Below are positions 16,804-25,059 of a stretch of 42,253 nucleotides of DNA, piece after piece. Under the pieces are notes generated by a model. It did not search any database. It had not been told where the DNA came from and was given only the letters and a program-made list of their open reading frames with translations. This stretch comes from Acidobacteriaceae bacterium. GTDB lineage: Bacteria; Acidobacteriota; Terriglobia; Terriglobales; Acidobacteriaceae. Position 1 is the stretch's first letter; every line of letters starts with the position of its first letter. The stretch spans positions 1 through 42,253 of the forward strand of contig PKVW01000072.1 of the NCBI GenBank assembly GCA_003131585.1, written 5' to 3'. The position numbers and the translations under genes are program-made.

Positions 16804-17355
16804 ATGGCTGTTGATCTCGCCGCTCACTATCTGGACGAAGCTCACCGCCAGATGCGTGGACACAAGCGCCTGGCCGAAGGCGCGATGGCCCAACTCAAAG
16901 ACCATGAGCTGTTTCTCGCGCTCGACCCCGAATCGAACTCCATCGCCGTGATCGTGCAGCACATGGCGGGGAACATGCGCTCACGCTTCACCGACTTCCT
17001 CACCACAGATGGCGAGAAACCGGATCGTCATCGCGATCAGGAATTCGAGCTTAACCCTGCGACCACGCGCGCCCATCTGACCATCTGGTGGGAGGAAGGC
17101 TGGGCGCGGGTGTTTGCGGCAATCGAGGCGCTTAAGCCGGAAGACCTCATGCGCAAAGTGACCGTCCGCGGCGAGCCTCACACCGTGCTGCAGGGCATCA
17201 ACCGGCAGATCGCTCACTATGCCTACCACACCGGGCAGATTGTGTTCCTGGCCAAACACATCCGCTCCAGCAAGTGGAAGACCCTGAGCATCGCCCGCGG
17301 CAAGTCGGAAGATTACAAGACGGCTCCGCCGAAGCCTTACAAACCCATGAGTTAG
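16804..17355 (+). CDS. DUF1572 (DinB-superfamily) protein
   Basis: This encodes 183 residues. The sequence VDLAAHYLDEAHRQMRGHKRLAEGAM, SIAVIVQHMAGNMRSRFTDFL (His near residue 50) and INRQIAHYAYHTGQIVFLAKHI (His pair near 137-141) is typical of DUF1572, a branch of the DinB/YfiT metal-binding four-helix bundle. No activity can be assigned. It lies 38 bases after the small membrane protein gene and may be cotranscribed with it. Confidence 0.9.
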   Translation: MAVDLAAHYLDEAHRQMRGHKRLAEGAMAQLKDHELFLALDPESNSIAVIVQHMAGNMRSRFTDFLTTDGEKPDRHRDQEFELNPATTRAHLTIWWEEGWARVFAAIEALKPEDLMRKVTVRGEPHTVLQGINRQIAHYAYHTGQIVFLAKHIRSSKWKTLSIARGKSEDYKTAPPKPYKPMS

Positions 17356-17374
17356 AAGCTGTCGGCTCTCGCGG

Positions 17375-17383
17375 TGCTAAAAT
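17375..17383 (+). promoter_or_regulatory. Extended -10 promoter of tdh
   Basis: TGC-TAAAAT lies 42 bases before ATG 17426, so a leader of about 36 bases follows, containing AAGGT as a moderate Shine-Dalgarno. Confidence 0.5.
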
Positions 17384-17425
17384 CATACGTTTTGTGGCTG
17401 AGTCTGAATTCATAAGGTAGCCGTC

Positions 17426-18478
17426 ATGCCATCTACCATGTTCGCTGTCGTCAAGCCGGAGGCCGCGCCGGGAGCGGAGGTTCGCGAGGTAAAGATTCCC
17501 GCCTTCGGGCGGAACGACGTGCTGGTCAAGGTGAAGGTCGCATCCATTTGCGGCACCGACCTGCACATCTACAACTGGGACCGCTGGGCGCAGAACCGCA
17601 TTCATCCTCCACTGATCCCGGGACATGAGTTCTGCGGCGAAGTGGCCGCGTTCGGCGATGAAGTAACCAGTGTGAAGGAGGGCGACTTCGTTTCCGCCGA
17701 GATGCACGTGGCTTGCGGCAAGTGCCTGCAGTGCCGCACCGGCGAAGCCCACATCTGCCAGAACGTGAAGATCATCGGCGTGGACGCCGACGGCGCCTTC
17801 GCCGAGTACGTGGTCATCCCGGAGTCAAATATCTGGAAGCTCGATCCAGCCATTCCGCAGGAGTATGCCTCGATTCTCGATCCACTGGGCAATGCAGTTC
17901 ATACGGTGCTGGCAGGGGAGATCGCCGCGAAAACCGTGGCCATCACGGGATGCGGGCCGATTGGGCTGTTTGCCATTGCGGTGGCTAGGGCCGTGGGCGC
18001 GACCAGTGTGTTTGCCATCGAAGTGAACGAGCACCGGCGCCAAATCGCGCGCCAGATGAAGGCCGATTATGTGCTCGATCCATCGAAAGAAGATGCCAGC
18101 GCGATTGTGATGGAGAAGACCGGCGGCCTGGGCGTGGACGTGGTGCTCGAGATGGCGGGGCATCCGGACTCAATTCGGACAGCTTTCGATATCGTGCGCC
18201 GCGGCGGAAGGATTTCGCTGCTCGGCCTGACCTCAAAGCCCATCTCGCTGAACTTTTCCGAAGATATTATCTTCAAAGGCATCACGGTGCAGGGCATCAA
18301 CGGACGCCGCATGTACCAAACCTGGTATCAGATGACGGCTCTGCTCAAGGCCGGCAAGCTCGACCTGCATCCCGTGATCACCGACCGCATCCCCATGAAG
18401 GATTTCGCCAAGGCGATGGAGCGGCTGAAGACGGGCGAAGCCAGTAAGATATTGGTGTATCCGAACGGCGTGCGCTGA
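17426..18478 (+). CDS. tdh: L-threonine 3-dehydrogenase
   Basis: This encodes 350 residues, a zinc-dependent MDR dehydrogenase that oxidises threonine to 2-amino-3-ketobutyrate with NAD. The catalytic zinc site shows in ICGTDLHIYNWDRWAQ (C42) and GHEFCGEV (H67, E68); the structural zinc site is C97, C100, C103 and C111 (CGKCLQCRTGEAHIC). The Rossmann motif is GCGPIGLFAIAVARAVGA. The WDRWAQ sequence is diagnostic of Tdh over other alcohol dehydrogenases. The partner gene kbl lies downstream at 19625, separated by two uncharacterised genes. Confidence 0.95.
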   Translation: MPSTMFAVVKPEAAPGAEVREVKIPAFGRNDVLVKVKVASICGTDLHIYNWDRWAQNRIHPPLIPGHEFCGEVAAFGDEVTSVKEGDFVSAEMHVACGKCLQCRTGEAHICQNVKIIGVDADGAFAEYVVIPESNIWKLDPAIPQEYASILDPLGNAVHTVLAGEIAAKTVAITGCGPIGLFAIAVARAVGATSVFAIEVNEHRRQIARQMKADYVLDPSKEDASAIVMEKTGGLGVDVVLEMAGHPDSIRTAFDIVRRGGRISLLGLTSKPISLNFSEDIIFKGITVQGINGRRMYQTWYQMTALLKAGKLDLHPVITDRIPMKDFAKAMERLKTGEASKILVYPNGVR

Positions 18479-18492
18479 AAAGGCTCGCGTGG

Positions 18493-18512
18493 CGCGGGCG
18501 CCCTCGCCCGCG
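18493..18512. repeat. GC-rich hairpin after tdh
   Basis: CGCGGGCG-CCCT-CGCCCGCG is a perfect 8-bp stem just after the tdh stop. No T-run follows, so it may be an interspersed palindrome or a processing or stability element more than a terminator. Confidence 0.6.
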
Positions 18513-18567
18513 ACTCTTGAAGCCAAGACGCACCCGCAGGAACAAAACTCGCCGATGGAAGTGACCT

Positions 18568-19044
18568 ATGGCCCTTGACGCATTCGTACGCTGCACTTGC
18601 ATTCGCGACGGCAAGGCCAAGCCGCATCCGTTTCCCGACCGCCTCACCTTCGACGAGTCCGGCGATCCCATGCTGACGGGCGATCCTACCGAGGACGAGT
18701 GGGAAGCTCACGACCACTGGCTGGCGCAATCGTGCGAGCACGAGGGGTTTATCCTGTCGTTTTTCTTGGGCAACATCACGAAGGTGGGAAATCTGCGAAG
18801 CTTTCTGCGCGCCTTGCAGGGAAGTCTCGGACCGCGATTTCCCATTTTGCTGGAAAAAGTTCTCTACGACGGCACGCATACCGGCGACTGGCTCTCCAGC
18901 AAAGCGTCGGCCGCACTATTGAAGGAAGTCGACACTGTGCTGCATTCTAGCGACATCCTGGCCGAATCGGAGAAGGAATTCTTTACCAACATGAAGCTTC
19001 TCTGCGAAGCCAGCATTCAGACCGGCAACCCGATTATGTTTTGA
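18568..19044 (+). CDS. Uncharacterised protein between tdh and kbl
   Basis: This encodes 158 residues, cytoplasmic and acidic. It starts MALDAFVRCTCIRDGKAKP with a C-T-C pair and PFPDRLTFDESGDP, then DEWEAHDHWLAQSCEHEGFILSFFLGNI. The C-terminal half is helical. I do not recognise a characterised family, though the layout (short Cys motif, then ‘CEH’ and a helical tail) resembles proteins of the immunity-protein or contact-dependent type; this is a weak resemblance. It sits 89 bases after tdh, behind a hairpin. Confidence 0.75.
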   Translation: MALDAFVRCTCIRDGKAKPHPFPDRLTFDESGDPMLTGDPTEDEWEAHDHWLAQSCEHEGFILSFFLGNITKVGNLRSFLRALQGSLGPRFPILLEKVLYDGTHTGDWLSSKASAALLKEVDTVLHSSDILAESEKEFFTNMKLLCEASIQTGNPIMF

Positions 19045-19129
19045 GTTTGGGAAACCCAAAAGACCTGTGGATAGTGAGCTAATTAGCGCACTTTCCACGT
19101 GTCCGACTCGCGGGTCTAGGTAGAGTTTG

Positions 19130-19138
19130 TGGTAAGCT
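19130..19138 (+). promoter_or_regulatory. Extended -10 promoter candidate
   Basis: TGG-TAAGCT lies 16 bases before ATG 19155. The transcript would start near 19145, a leader of about 10 bases. This would separate the membrane protein (and kbl) from tdh transcription. Confidence 0.35.
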
Positions 19139-19154
19139 GCGTCGGGCCAGGACT

Positions 19155-19574
19155 ATGGCGAGTGAACGAAGCGACCTCCACGCCGAAATTGTGCGCTCGA
19201 TGCTAGACCACGAATCCGATGTGATCAACCATCGAATCACTTGGATGGGAACCTTTCAAGGACTCCTATTTGCGGGCCTTGCCTTCTTCTGGGATAAGGC
19301 GGGCACGCGGTGGCTCCTGCTAGTGTTCTGCGCGTTGGGGGTAGCTATATCCTCCATCATGGCCGTCGCCCTGTTCAAGGCGTCTCTTGCAACCCGGGCT
19401 CTTCTTAAATGGTGGTCAGAAAAGGGTCCGAAAGACTACGACGGGCCTCCCATCATCGGACAGACCTTCGACAGTCGGGCTCGACTCTTCATTCTTTTTC
19501 CGGCTTGGAACTTCATACCTTTCTGCTTCATAGTTGCTTGGTTTTCGGTCTTGTACATAAAGTTCTGCGCTTGA
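19155..19574 (+). CDS. Small membrane protein of unknown function
   Basis: This encodes 139 residues. An amphipathic N-terminus (ERSDLHAEIVRSMLDHESDVINHR) precedes three hydrophobic segments: MGTFQGLLFAGLAFFW, WLLLVFCALGVAISSIMAVAL and, near the end, FIPFCFIVAWFSVLYIKF. The order (polar helix, two-helix hairpin, loop, last helix) resembles small uncharacterised membrane proteins with ‘hydrophobic hairpin’ topology. No motif points to a function. It ends 50 bases before the kbl start. Confidence 0.75.
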   Translation: MASERSDLHAEIVRSMLDHESDVINHRITWMGTFQGLLFAGLAFFWDKAGTRWLLLVFCALGVAISSIMAVALFKASLATRALLKWWSEKGPKDYDGPPIIGQTFDSRARLFILFPAWNFIPFCFIVAWFSVLYIKFCA

Positions 19575-19624
19575 CGAAGCGTAGCTTCGATGTGCCTATC
19601 CGGCAAGGGAGTTCCCAAAGAATC

Positions 19625-20839
19625 ATGACCACCGCAACCCGCACCAATCCGCTCTCTTATCTCACCGGCCAGCTCAACGAACTCAAGGCCAAGGGCACGC
19701 ACTTCAAGCTGCGCGTGCTTGAGGATGAGCAGGCGGCCGTCTGCACCTTCGACGGCAAGAAAGTCATCAACCTGGCGTCGAACAATTATCTGGGGCTGAC
19801 CACGCATCCCAAGCTGCGCGAGGCGGCGCTCGAGGCCACGCGCAAATATGGCGTTGGATCGGGCGCGGTCCGCACCATTGCCGGGACGATGAAGATCCAC
19901 ATGGATCTCGAAGAAAAAATAGCGCGCTTCAAGAACGTGGAGGCGTGCGTGGTCTTCCAGTCAGGCTTCGCGGCGAACGCGGGCACGGTTTCGGCGGTGC
20001 TCGGCAAAGATGATTTCATCGTCTCCGACGCGCTAAACCACGCCTCCATCATCGATGGCGCGCGTTTGTCGCGGGCGAAGATTCTGGTCTTCCGCCACAA
20101 AGATGTCGCCCACGCGGAAGAACAACTGGCCAGCATTAAGGACGAGCCGGGCAAGAAGCTCCTGATCACCGACGGCGTCTTCTCGATGGATGGCGACATC
20201 GGCCCGCTGCCCGGACTGTGCGACGCGGCGGAGAAATACGGCGCAATCATGATGGTCGACGACGCGCACGCTTCCGGCGTGCTCGGCCGCAACGGCCGCG
20301 GCACCGTCGATCATTTCAAAGTGCACGGGCGCGTGGACATCCAGGTGGGGACTTTATCGAAAGCCATTGGCGCGCTCGGCGGATACGTCTGCGGCTCGCG
20401 CGATTTGATTGATTTCCTCTACCACCGGGCGCGCCCGTTCTTGTTCTCAACGTCACATCCACCGTCGGTGGCGGCGACGTGCATCGCGGCCTTCGACGTT
20501 CTGGAAAACGAACCGGAGCGCATGGAAAAACTCTGGGAGAACACGCGCTTCTGGAAAAAAGAACTTGGGGCTCTCGGTTTCGACATCGGCGGTCGCGCCA
20601 CTCCGGCCAGCGAGACGCCGATCACGCCCATCATCATCGGCGACGGCAAGCTCACCATGGACTTCTCCCGCGAACTGTTCAAAGAAGGCGTCCTCGGCAC
20701 CGGCATCGCTTTCCCCACCGTGCCGGAAGGCAAAGCCCGCATCCGCACCATCATGACCGCAACGCACACGAAAGAAGAGTTAGAACAGGCGCTGGAGGTG
20801 CTGGGGCGAGTTGGGAAGAGGATGGGGATTCTAGGTTAG
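19625..20839 (+). CDS. kbl: 2-amino-3-ketobutyrate CoA ligase
   Basis: This encodes 404 residues of the alpha-oxoamine synthase family (fold-type I, PLP). It splits 2-amino-3-ketobutyrate with CoA to glycine and acetyl-CoA, completing threonine breakdown begun by Tdh. Visible: SNNYLGLTTHPKL, GSGAVRTIAGT, the cofactor region MMVDDAHASGVLG (D212, H215) and the PLP lysine K246 in VGTLSKAIGALGGY. Length and motifs fit Kbl; an AONS (BioF) role is possible but the tdh neighbour favours Kbl. ATG 19625 is preferred; the frame is open far upstream through the previous gene. It ends 121 bases from the convergent XRE gene. Confidence 0.92.
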   Translation: MTTATRTNPLSYLTGQLNELKAKGTHFKLRVLEDEQAAVCTFDGKKVINLASNNYLGLTTHPKLREAALEATRKYGVGSGAVRTIAGTMKIHMDLEEKIARFKNVEACVVFQSGFAANAGTVSAVLGKDDFIVSDALNHASIIDGARLSRAKILVFRHKDVAHAEEQLASIKDEPGKKLLITDGVFSMDGDIGPLPGLCDAAEKYGAIMMVDDAHASGVLGRNGRGTVDHFKVHGRVDIQVGTLSKAIGALGGYVCGSRDLIDFLYHRARPFLFSTSHPPSVAATCIAAFDVLENEPERMEKLWENTRFWKKELGALGFDIGGRATPASETPITPIIIGDGKLTMDFSRELFKEGVLGTGIAFPTVPEGKARIRTIMTATHTKEELEQALEVLGRVGKRMGILG

Positions 20840-20960
20840 CCCTATTCTTCGACGCGACACTCTTCAACGGAGCGGCGACATTGTCGGATTGAAGTAAATT
20901 CTGTGGTCGATTATTCTCGTCGTCCCACGGAAGAGACATCGAGTCGGCGACCACCACGAA

Positions 20961-21296
20961 CTAGATATCTGCTGCTGCTAATTCTCGCAGTACGACCTGT
21001 TTGTTGGTTTGCGGAAATCTAGCCTTAGCCTCAATTCCCAGCCTTCCGGCATAGCAGAGCAACTTGTCCACGCTCTTGTTGGCAATTTTCCCGTTGAGCA
21101 GTTCGCTCACGCGCGGTTGAGGTTCTGCCAAGATCACCTGCAATTCCTTTGGCGAATATTTTCGCGCGTGCTTCAGAATGGCCTGGTACAGATCCGCCTT
21201 GAATTTCAAAGCCATGGCCTGCTCGCGTGAAAATCCCAAGTCATCGAGCACGTTGCCCTTCGTCATGTGATTTGGCTCACCGCGTCCGGCCGCCAT
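20961..21296 (-). CDS. XRE-family HTH regulator (HigA-like, COG5606)
   Basis: This encodes 111 residues. GNVLDDLGFSREQAMALKFKADLYQAIL leads into the helix-turn-helix YSPKELQVILAEPQPRVSELLNGKIANKSVDKLLCYAGRLG. This arrangement is that of COG5606 antitoxin-like regulators, usually paired with a RelE/HigB toxin just upstream. No toxin gene is present in 21297-21764, so it stands alone: an orphan antitoxin or a free-standing regulator. ATG 21296 has GGGAG 7 bases upstream. A -10 and an inverted repeat at 21312-21330 imply autoregulation. Confidence 0.85.
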   Translation of the reverse strand: MAAGRGEPNHMTKGNVLDDLGFSREQAMALKFKADLYQAILKHARKYSPKELQVILAEPQPRVSELLNGKIANKSVDKLLCYAGRLGIEAKARFPQTNKQVVLRELAAADI

Positions 21297-21311
21297 GCCT
21301 TCTCTCCCGCT

Positions 21312-21330
21312 TCATTATACAAATAAATGT
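21312..21330 (-). promoter_or_regulatory. Promoter and operator of the XRE gene
   Basis: On the minus strand a perfect TATAAT (21312-21317) overlaps the inverted repeat ATACA-AATAAA-TGTAT (21315-21330). Binding there would block the polymerase. The transcript would start near 21304, about 8 bases before the ATG. A further CCGATGC/GCATCGG pair lies at 21421-21452. Confidence 0.55.
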
Positions 21331-21478
21331 ATGGCGCACGTCATCTGCCCGGGCCAAGGGGATTCCTGGACTTCCAGCTCTGGATTCCAGCCGCTAACGA
21401 TTTCACTTGCTTCGCACTGGCCGATGCGTCATACTATCTCATTCAGCATCGGTTCTTTGACAACTGAATATCACGCAG

Positions 21479-21693
21479 CTAACTCCTTCTGCCACAAGAT
21501 TTTACGCCTAGGACCTTCCGACTCAAGATTTTGCGGCCCGACCAGGCAATCCGGCTTGCTGATTCGAAACGACTTACCGGCCCGGCGTATCCCGTAAGTC
21601 CTTTGCCTGGAATATTTTACAGCTAAGTCCTTTAGAAACAGGATTTTATCCGGATTAGCAAAATGCAACTCGCTGATTCTAAGGATTTTACAG
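21479..21693. repeat. Degenerate 29-bp repeat array
   Basis: At least six copies of a 29-base unit can be aligned: 21479-21507, 21508-21536, 21551-21579, 21594-21622, 21623-21651 and 21665-21693. The conserved parts are a 5' CTAAnTCCTT block and a 3' GATTTTACG block; units 1 and 2 share 21 of 29 positions. Copies 1-2 and 4-5 are exactly adjacent. A run of ten T follows at 21707-21716. The 468 bases of 21297-21764 hold this array and the XRE promoter, but no gene. Confidence 0.75.
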
Positions 21694-21764
21694 CGTTTGA
21701 TCTGCGTTTTTTTTTTGATCTGGATCCTGCTGTTTCGGGCACGCGACACTTGAGTGAGGAGCTC

Positions 21765-23093
21765 TCAGTCCGCGCGGTAGACAACCCTGCCGCCGACAAT
21801 CGTCGCGATCACCTTCCCGGTAAACTGCCATCCGTCGAACGGCGTGTTGTGCGACAGTGACCGACACTTGGCGGCTTCGAATGTCCAGCGCTTCTTGGGG
21901 TCGAAGATGGTCACGTCGGCGAAGTTGCCGCGGGCGAGCGATCCGCGGCTGCGAAGGTCGAAGACGCGCGCGGGGCCGGCGGTGAAGAGTTCGACGATCC
22001 GGGTCAGAGGAATCTTGTGCTCGCGGTGCAGCTTTGTGATCGCCAGCGCTAGCGCGGTCTCGAGTCCGGTGATGCCGAAGGCGGCGCGCTCGAACTCGAC
22101 CTGCTTTTCGTGCGTGGCATGAGGAGCGTGGTCGGTAGCGATGGCGTCCACGGTGCCGTCGGCAAGCGCAACCAGAATGGCTTCACGATCCGAGGCCGAG
22201 CGTAGCGGCGGGTTCATCTTGAAGTTGGTGTTGTATTCGCCCACATCTTCGTCGAGCAGGGTGAAGTGGTGCGGCGTTACTTCGCAGGTCACCCGGCAGG
22301 TGACGCGGGCACTATGAATGCCGCGCTTGCCGCGGCGCACGGCCTTGAGCGCGTCGGAAGTGGAAAGATGCGCCACATGGAGGCGCGATTCGCGAATCTG
22401 CTGCGCGAGATTCACGTCGCGGTCCACAATGTTAGCCTCGGCGGCGGCCGACATGCCCCGCAGGCCGAGACGAAAGCTGGTGGGGCCTTCGTGCATGGAG
22501 CAGTGCTCCGTGAGGCGCGTATCTTCGGCGTGCTGCACCACCGGCAGGTTCAGTTCGGCGCCGAGCCGCAAGGCCGCGCGCATGATTTCCTCGTCGAGAA
22601 TGGGCTTGCCGTCGTCGCTGACGGCCACTGCGCCGGCCCGCTGCAGCACGGCAAAGTCGGTGAGCGCCGCGCCGCGCGAGCTGCGAGTGGCGGCGGCGAT
22701 GGGGAAGACATTGACCACGGCCCCGCGCTCGGGATGCCGCAACCAGGCGACCCACTCGGCCGTGTCGACCACTGGCGCCGTGTTGGGCATGGCGCAGACC
22801 GAGGTGAAGCCTCCGGCAGCGGCGGCGGCAGTGCCCGTGGCGATCGTTTCTTTGTAGCTCTGTCCAGGCTCGCGCAGGTGAACATGCAGGTCGATGAATC
22901 CGGGGGCAACGATCAGACCGCGCGCGTCGAACTTTTCGTCGGCGCCGCCGCGCAGCTTGTTCGGCGGTGCGACCTCGGCAACGCGGCCGTCGCGCAGAAG
23001 AACATCCATGGGTGCGTTGATCTTCGCCGCCGGGTCGATCAGGTGGCCGCCTTTAATGAGAAGCGATCCCGGTTTGGATTTGGCGCTGGTCAT
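21765..23093 (-). CDS. pyrC: Dihydroorotase (class I)
   Basis: This encodes 442 residues, the long class I form of dihydroorotase, third enzyme of UMP synthesis (carbamoyl aspartate to dihydroorotate). Amidohydrolase-fold metal ligands show in FIDLHVHLREPGQ (H-x-H), SDDGKPI, VVQHAED, VAHLST and the catalytic DHAPH. It follows pyrB by 40 bases on the same strand, so both are cotranscribed. ATG 23093 is chosen over an upstream GTG (23108). Confidence 0.95.
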   Translation of the reverse strand: MTSAKSKPGSLLIKGGHLIDPAAKINAPMDVLLRDGRVAEVAPPNKLRGGADEKFDARGLIVAPGFIDLHVHLREPGQSYKETIATGTAAAAAGGFTSVCAMPNTAPVVDTAEWVAWLRHPERGAVVNVFPIAAATRSSRGAALTDFAVLQRAGAVAVSDDGKPILDEEIMRAALRLGAELNLPVVQHAEDTRLTEHCSMHEGPTSFRLGLRGMSAAAEANIVDRDVNLAQQIRESRLHVAHLSTSDALKAVRRGKRGIHSARVTCRVTCEVTPHHFTLLDEDVGEYNTNFKMNPPLRSASDREAILVALADGTVDAIATDHAPHATHEKQVEFERAAFGITGLETALALAITKLHREHKIPLTRIVELFTAGPARVFDLRSRGSLARGNFADVTIFDPKKRWTFEAAKCRSLSHNTPFDGWQFTGKVIATIVGGRVVYRAD

Positions 23094-23133
23094 GCCGTCA
23101 ACAGTCACACTCTCTTTCCCGCCGGCTTCCCTT

Positions 23134-24048
23134 TCATTTCGCTTTTCCTAACGCCCGCGCCAAAATCGCCATACGCGTGGGCACACCATTGTGAACCTCG
23201 TCTATGATCATCGATTGCGGACCGTCAGCGACTTCAGCGGTCAGCTCATGGCCGCGGATAATGGGTCCGGGATGCATGACGATCGCGTCGCGCCTCGCCA
23301 ACTTCAGTCGCGCCGCCGTCATCTGGTAACGCGCGATATAGTCCTGCAGGCGAATCTTCTGGCCGGCGAGGCGTTCCTTTTGCAGGCGCAAAAGCATGAC
23401 CACATCCGCCCCGCGTAACGCCTCTTCAAGATGGCGAGTGACGCGCAGACCAGGCGTGAGGGTGGCGGCGACGTCGGGCACGAACTCGGGCGGACCGCAG
23501 AGCGTGATCTTCACCCCAAACCTGGTCAACAAATGGCAGTTGGAACGGGTCACGCGGCTGTGGTAGACATCGCCGATGATCGCCACCCGCAAACCCTTGA
23601 ACGATTTCTTATGTTTCAGGATGGTGAAGGCATCGAGCAAGGCTTGGGAAGGGTGCTCGTGCATACCGTCGCCGGCATTGATGACGGGGATATCGAGGTG
23701 CTTGGCCAGCAGGTGAGGCGCCCCGGCGGAGGGATGGCGAATCACGATCGCGTCCGCGCCCACCGCCCGCAGAGTGTAGCCGGTGTCGAGCAAAGATTCG
23801 CCTTTCTCGATGCTCGATCCCGAGGATTGCACCAGGGTGGTGATGGCGCCCAGCGACTTGGCGGCGATCTCGAAGGAAGATCGCGTCCGGGTAGAAGCTT
23901 CGTAAAACAGCAGCACGACGCGCTTGTTGCGCAACAGCGGACGGGCCTTGAGCGGATTCATGCGGTGGGCCAGTTTCAGCAGGCCCAGGATTTCCTTATC
24001 CTCCAGGTGCTCGATGCCGAGCAGTGAACCGCGCGCCGGTTTGTTCAT
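23134..24048 (-). CDS. pyrB: Aspartate carbamoyltransferase catalytic subunit
   Basis: This encodes 304 residues, normal for PyrB. The carbamoyl-phosphate loop is FYEASTRTRSSFEIAAKSLGA; HPSQALLDAFTI and MHPGPIIRGHEL are further signatures, and the aspartate-binding lysine/glutamine loop (RLQKERLAG) is present. It condenses carbamoyl phosphate and aspartate. No regulatory pyrI subunit follows; pyrC does. ATG 24048 is chosen because family members start with a few residues before G-S-L-L; an ATG at 24075 is possible. Confidence 0.95.
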   Translation of the reverse strand: MNKPARGSLLGIEHLEDKEILGLLKLAHRMNPLKARPLLRNKRVVLLFYEASTRTRSSFEIAAKSLGAITTLVQSSGSSIEKGESLLDTGYTLRAVGADAIVIRHPSAGAPHLLAKHLDIPVINAGDGMHEHPSQALLDAFTILKHKKSFKGLRVAIIGDVYHSRVTRSNCHLLTRFGVKITLCGPPEFVPDVAATLTPGLRVTRHLEEALRGADVVMLLRLQKERLAGQKIRLQDYIARYQMTAARLKLARRDAIVMHPGPIIRGHELTAEVADGPQSMIIDEVHNGVPTRMAILARALGKAK

Positions 24049-24245
24049 CGCGTAAGAATGCAAACGGTGCATCATACGCGGCCAGCGCGGCCCGCGGCAA
24101 GGCCGGTTCCCAGCTACTGGTCAGCAGAAGAATGCGGGACTACTTGCGGAACTGGCCAGCGGAACCGGGAACGCTTTTGTTCTCTTAAAGTTCTTAGCCG
24201 CCTAATTTTAGAGATCGCAAGCCGTCAGGCTGTAACGGCGATGGC

Positions 24246-24932
24246 TTACGGCCGCTTCCGGCGCCCGAGGAAAGCACCAGTCAAAGCCCCGGCGACACTG
24301 CCCCCGGCAATCGAAACTAGGAACAAGACCACCATGCCGAGGATCAACATTGCGGCCAATCCTTCCGGCGTTCTTAGCCGGTCGAAGGCGGCTTGCACTT
24401 GCGGGTCAGTTGTGCGAGAAGCGGCCTGCTGGAGAGCTTCGAGCATCTTTTGGCGAACTTGCCCCCCGGTGTGAAACAGCGCGACGGCCAAGGTCTCGAA
24501 GACGGCTGAGATCCCGAAGAAGAAAAGGCCGCACACGGCACCGAGTTGCGCTCCGGAGCGCGCAGTGAGGCTCCAGGCAGGGTTCATGCGATGGTGGAGG
24601 ATGACGGCCAGAAATCCGGCGCCCAACACGGCCAACAACGGCACCATCAGGCCAAGAGCCATGACCAGAGCTGAGATCAGGGCGGCGACCGCGCAAGCCC
24701 GAAGGGCTCGCGGCCACTCGATCCCGATGGAAAGCACGGGAGCACTTAGAGGCCCCGGAACACTGGGTGGATCCAACGAGAAAACGGGCAGGTCGTTGGA
24801 CGAGACATTTCCCGCAACGGACGGCGCCGCAGGCTCCAGCATGGCCACGCGAATCTGCGGCGCGCCGCACTGCGCGCAGAAGGGCTTGCCGTCCTCGATG
24901 CTGTGCCCACACTTGTGGCAGGGATGGTCCAT
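24246..24932 (-). CDS. Zinc-ribbon membrane protein of unknown function
   Basis: This encodes 228 residues. An N-terminal zinc ribbon CHKCGHSIEDGKPFCAQCG (two CxxC pairs, residues 5-22) is followed by a proline/serine linker and four membrane segments: LRACAVAALISALVMALGLMV, PLLAVLGAGFLAVIL, AQLGAVCGLFFFGISAVFET and LAAMLILGMVVLFLV. The end GALTGAFLGRRKRP is basic. This zinc-ribbon-plus-membrane layout is common in Acidobacteria, without a known role. It precedes pyrB by 197 bases on the same strand. Confidence 0.85.
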   Translation of the reverse strand: MDHPCHKCGHSIEDGKPFCAQCGAPQIRVAMLEPAAPSVAGNVSSNDLPVFSLDPPSVPGPLSAPVLSIGIEWPRALRACAVAALISALVMALGLMVPLLAVLGAGFLAVILHHRMNPAWSLTARSGAQLGAVCGLFFFGISAVFETLAVALFHTGGQVRQKMLEALQQAASRTTDPQVQAAFDRLRTPEGLAAMLILGMVVLFLVSIAGGSVAGALTGAFLGRRKRP

Positions 24933-25059
24933 CGGAGCTTAGAGCAGGGCTAGATTGAAGGTATCGCACGATGAGTGGCAGGCGCAAGGAACCAGCCTGG
25001 CGTTGTCCATTTGTCAACGGAAGACGCCGATGGAAGACGTCGATTGAAGACCCTTTGCT

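Noticed and set aside
21479-21693. CRISPR array
   Set aside because: Units abut one another, are degenerate and have no unique spacers or cas genes nearby.
22266-23207. 313-residue frame opposite pyrC
   Set aside because: Shadow of the pyrC coding strand.
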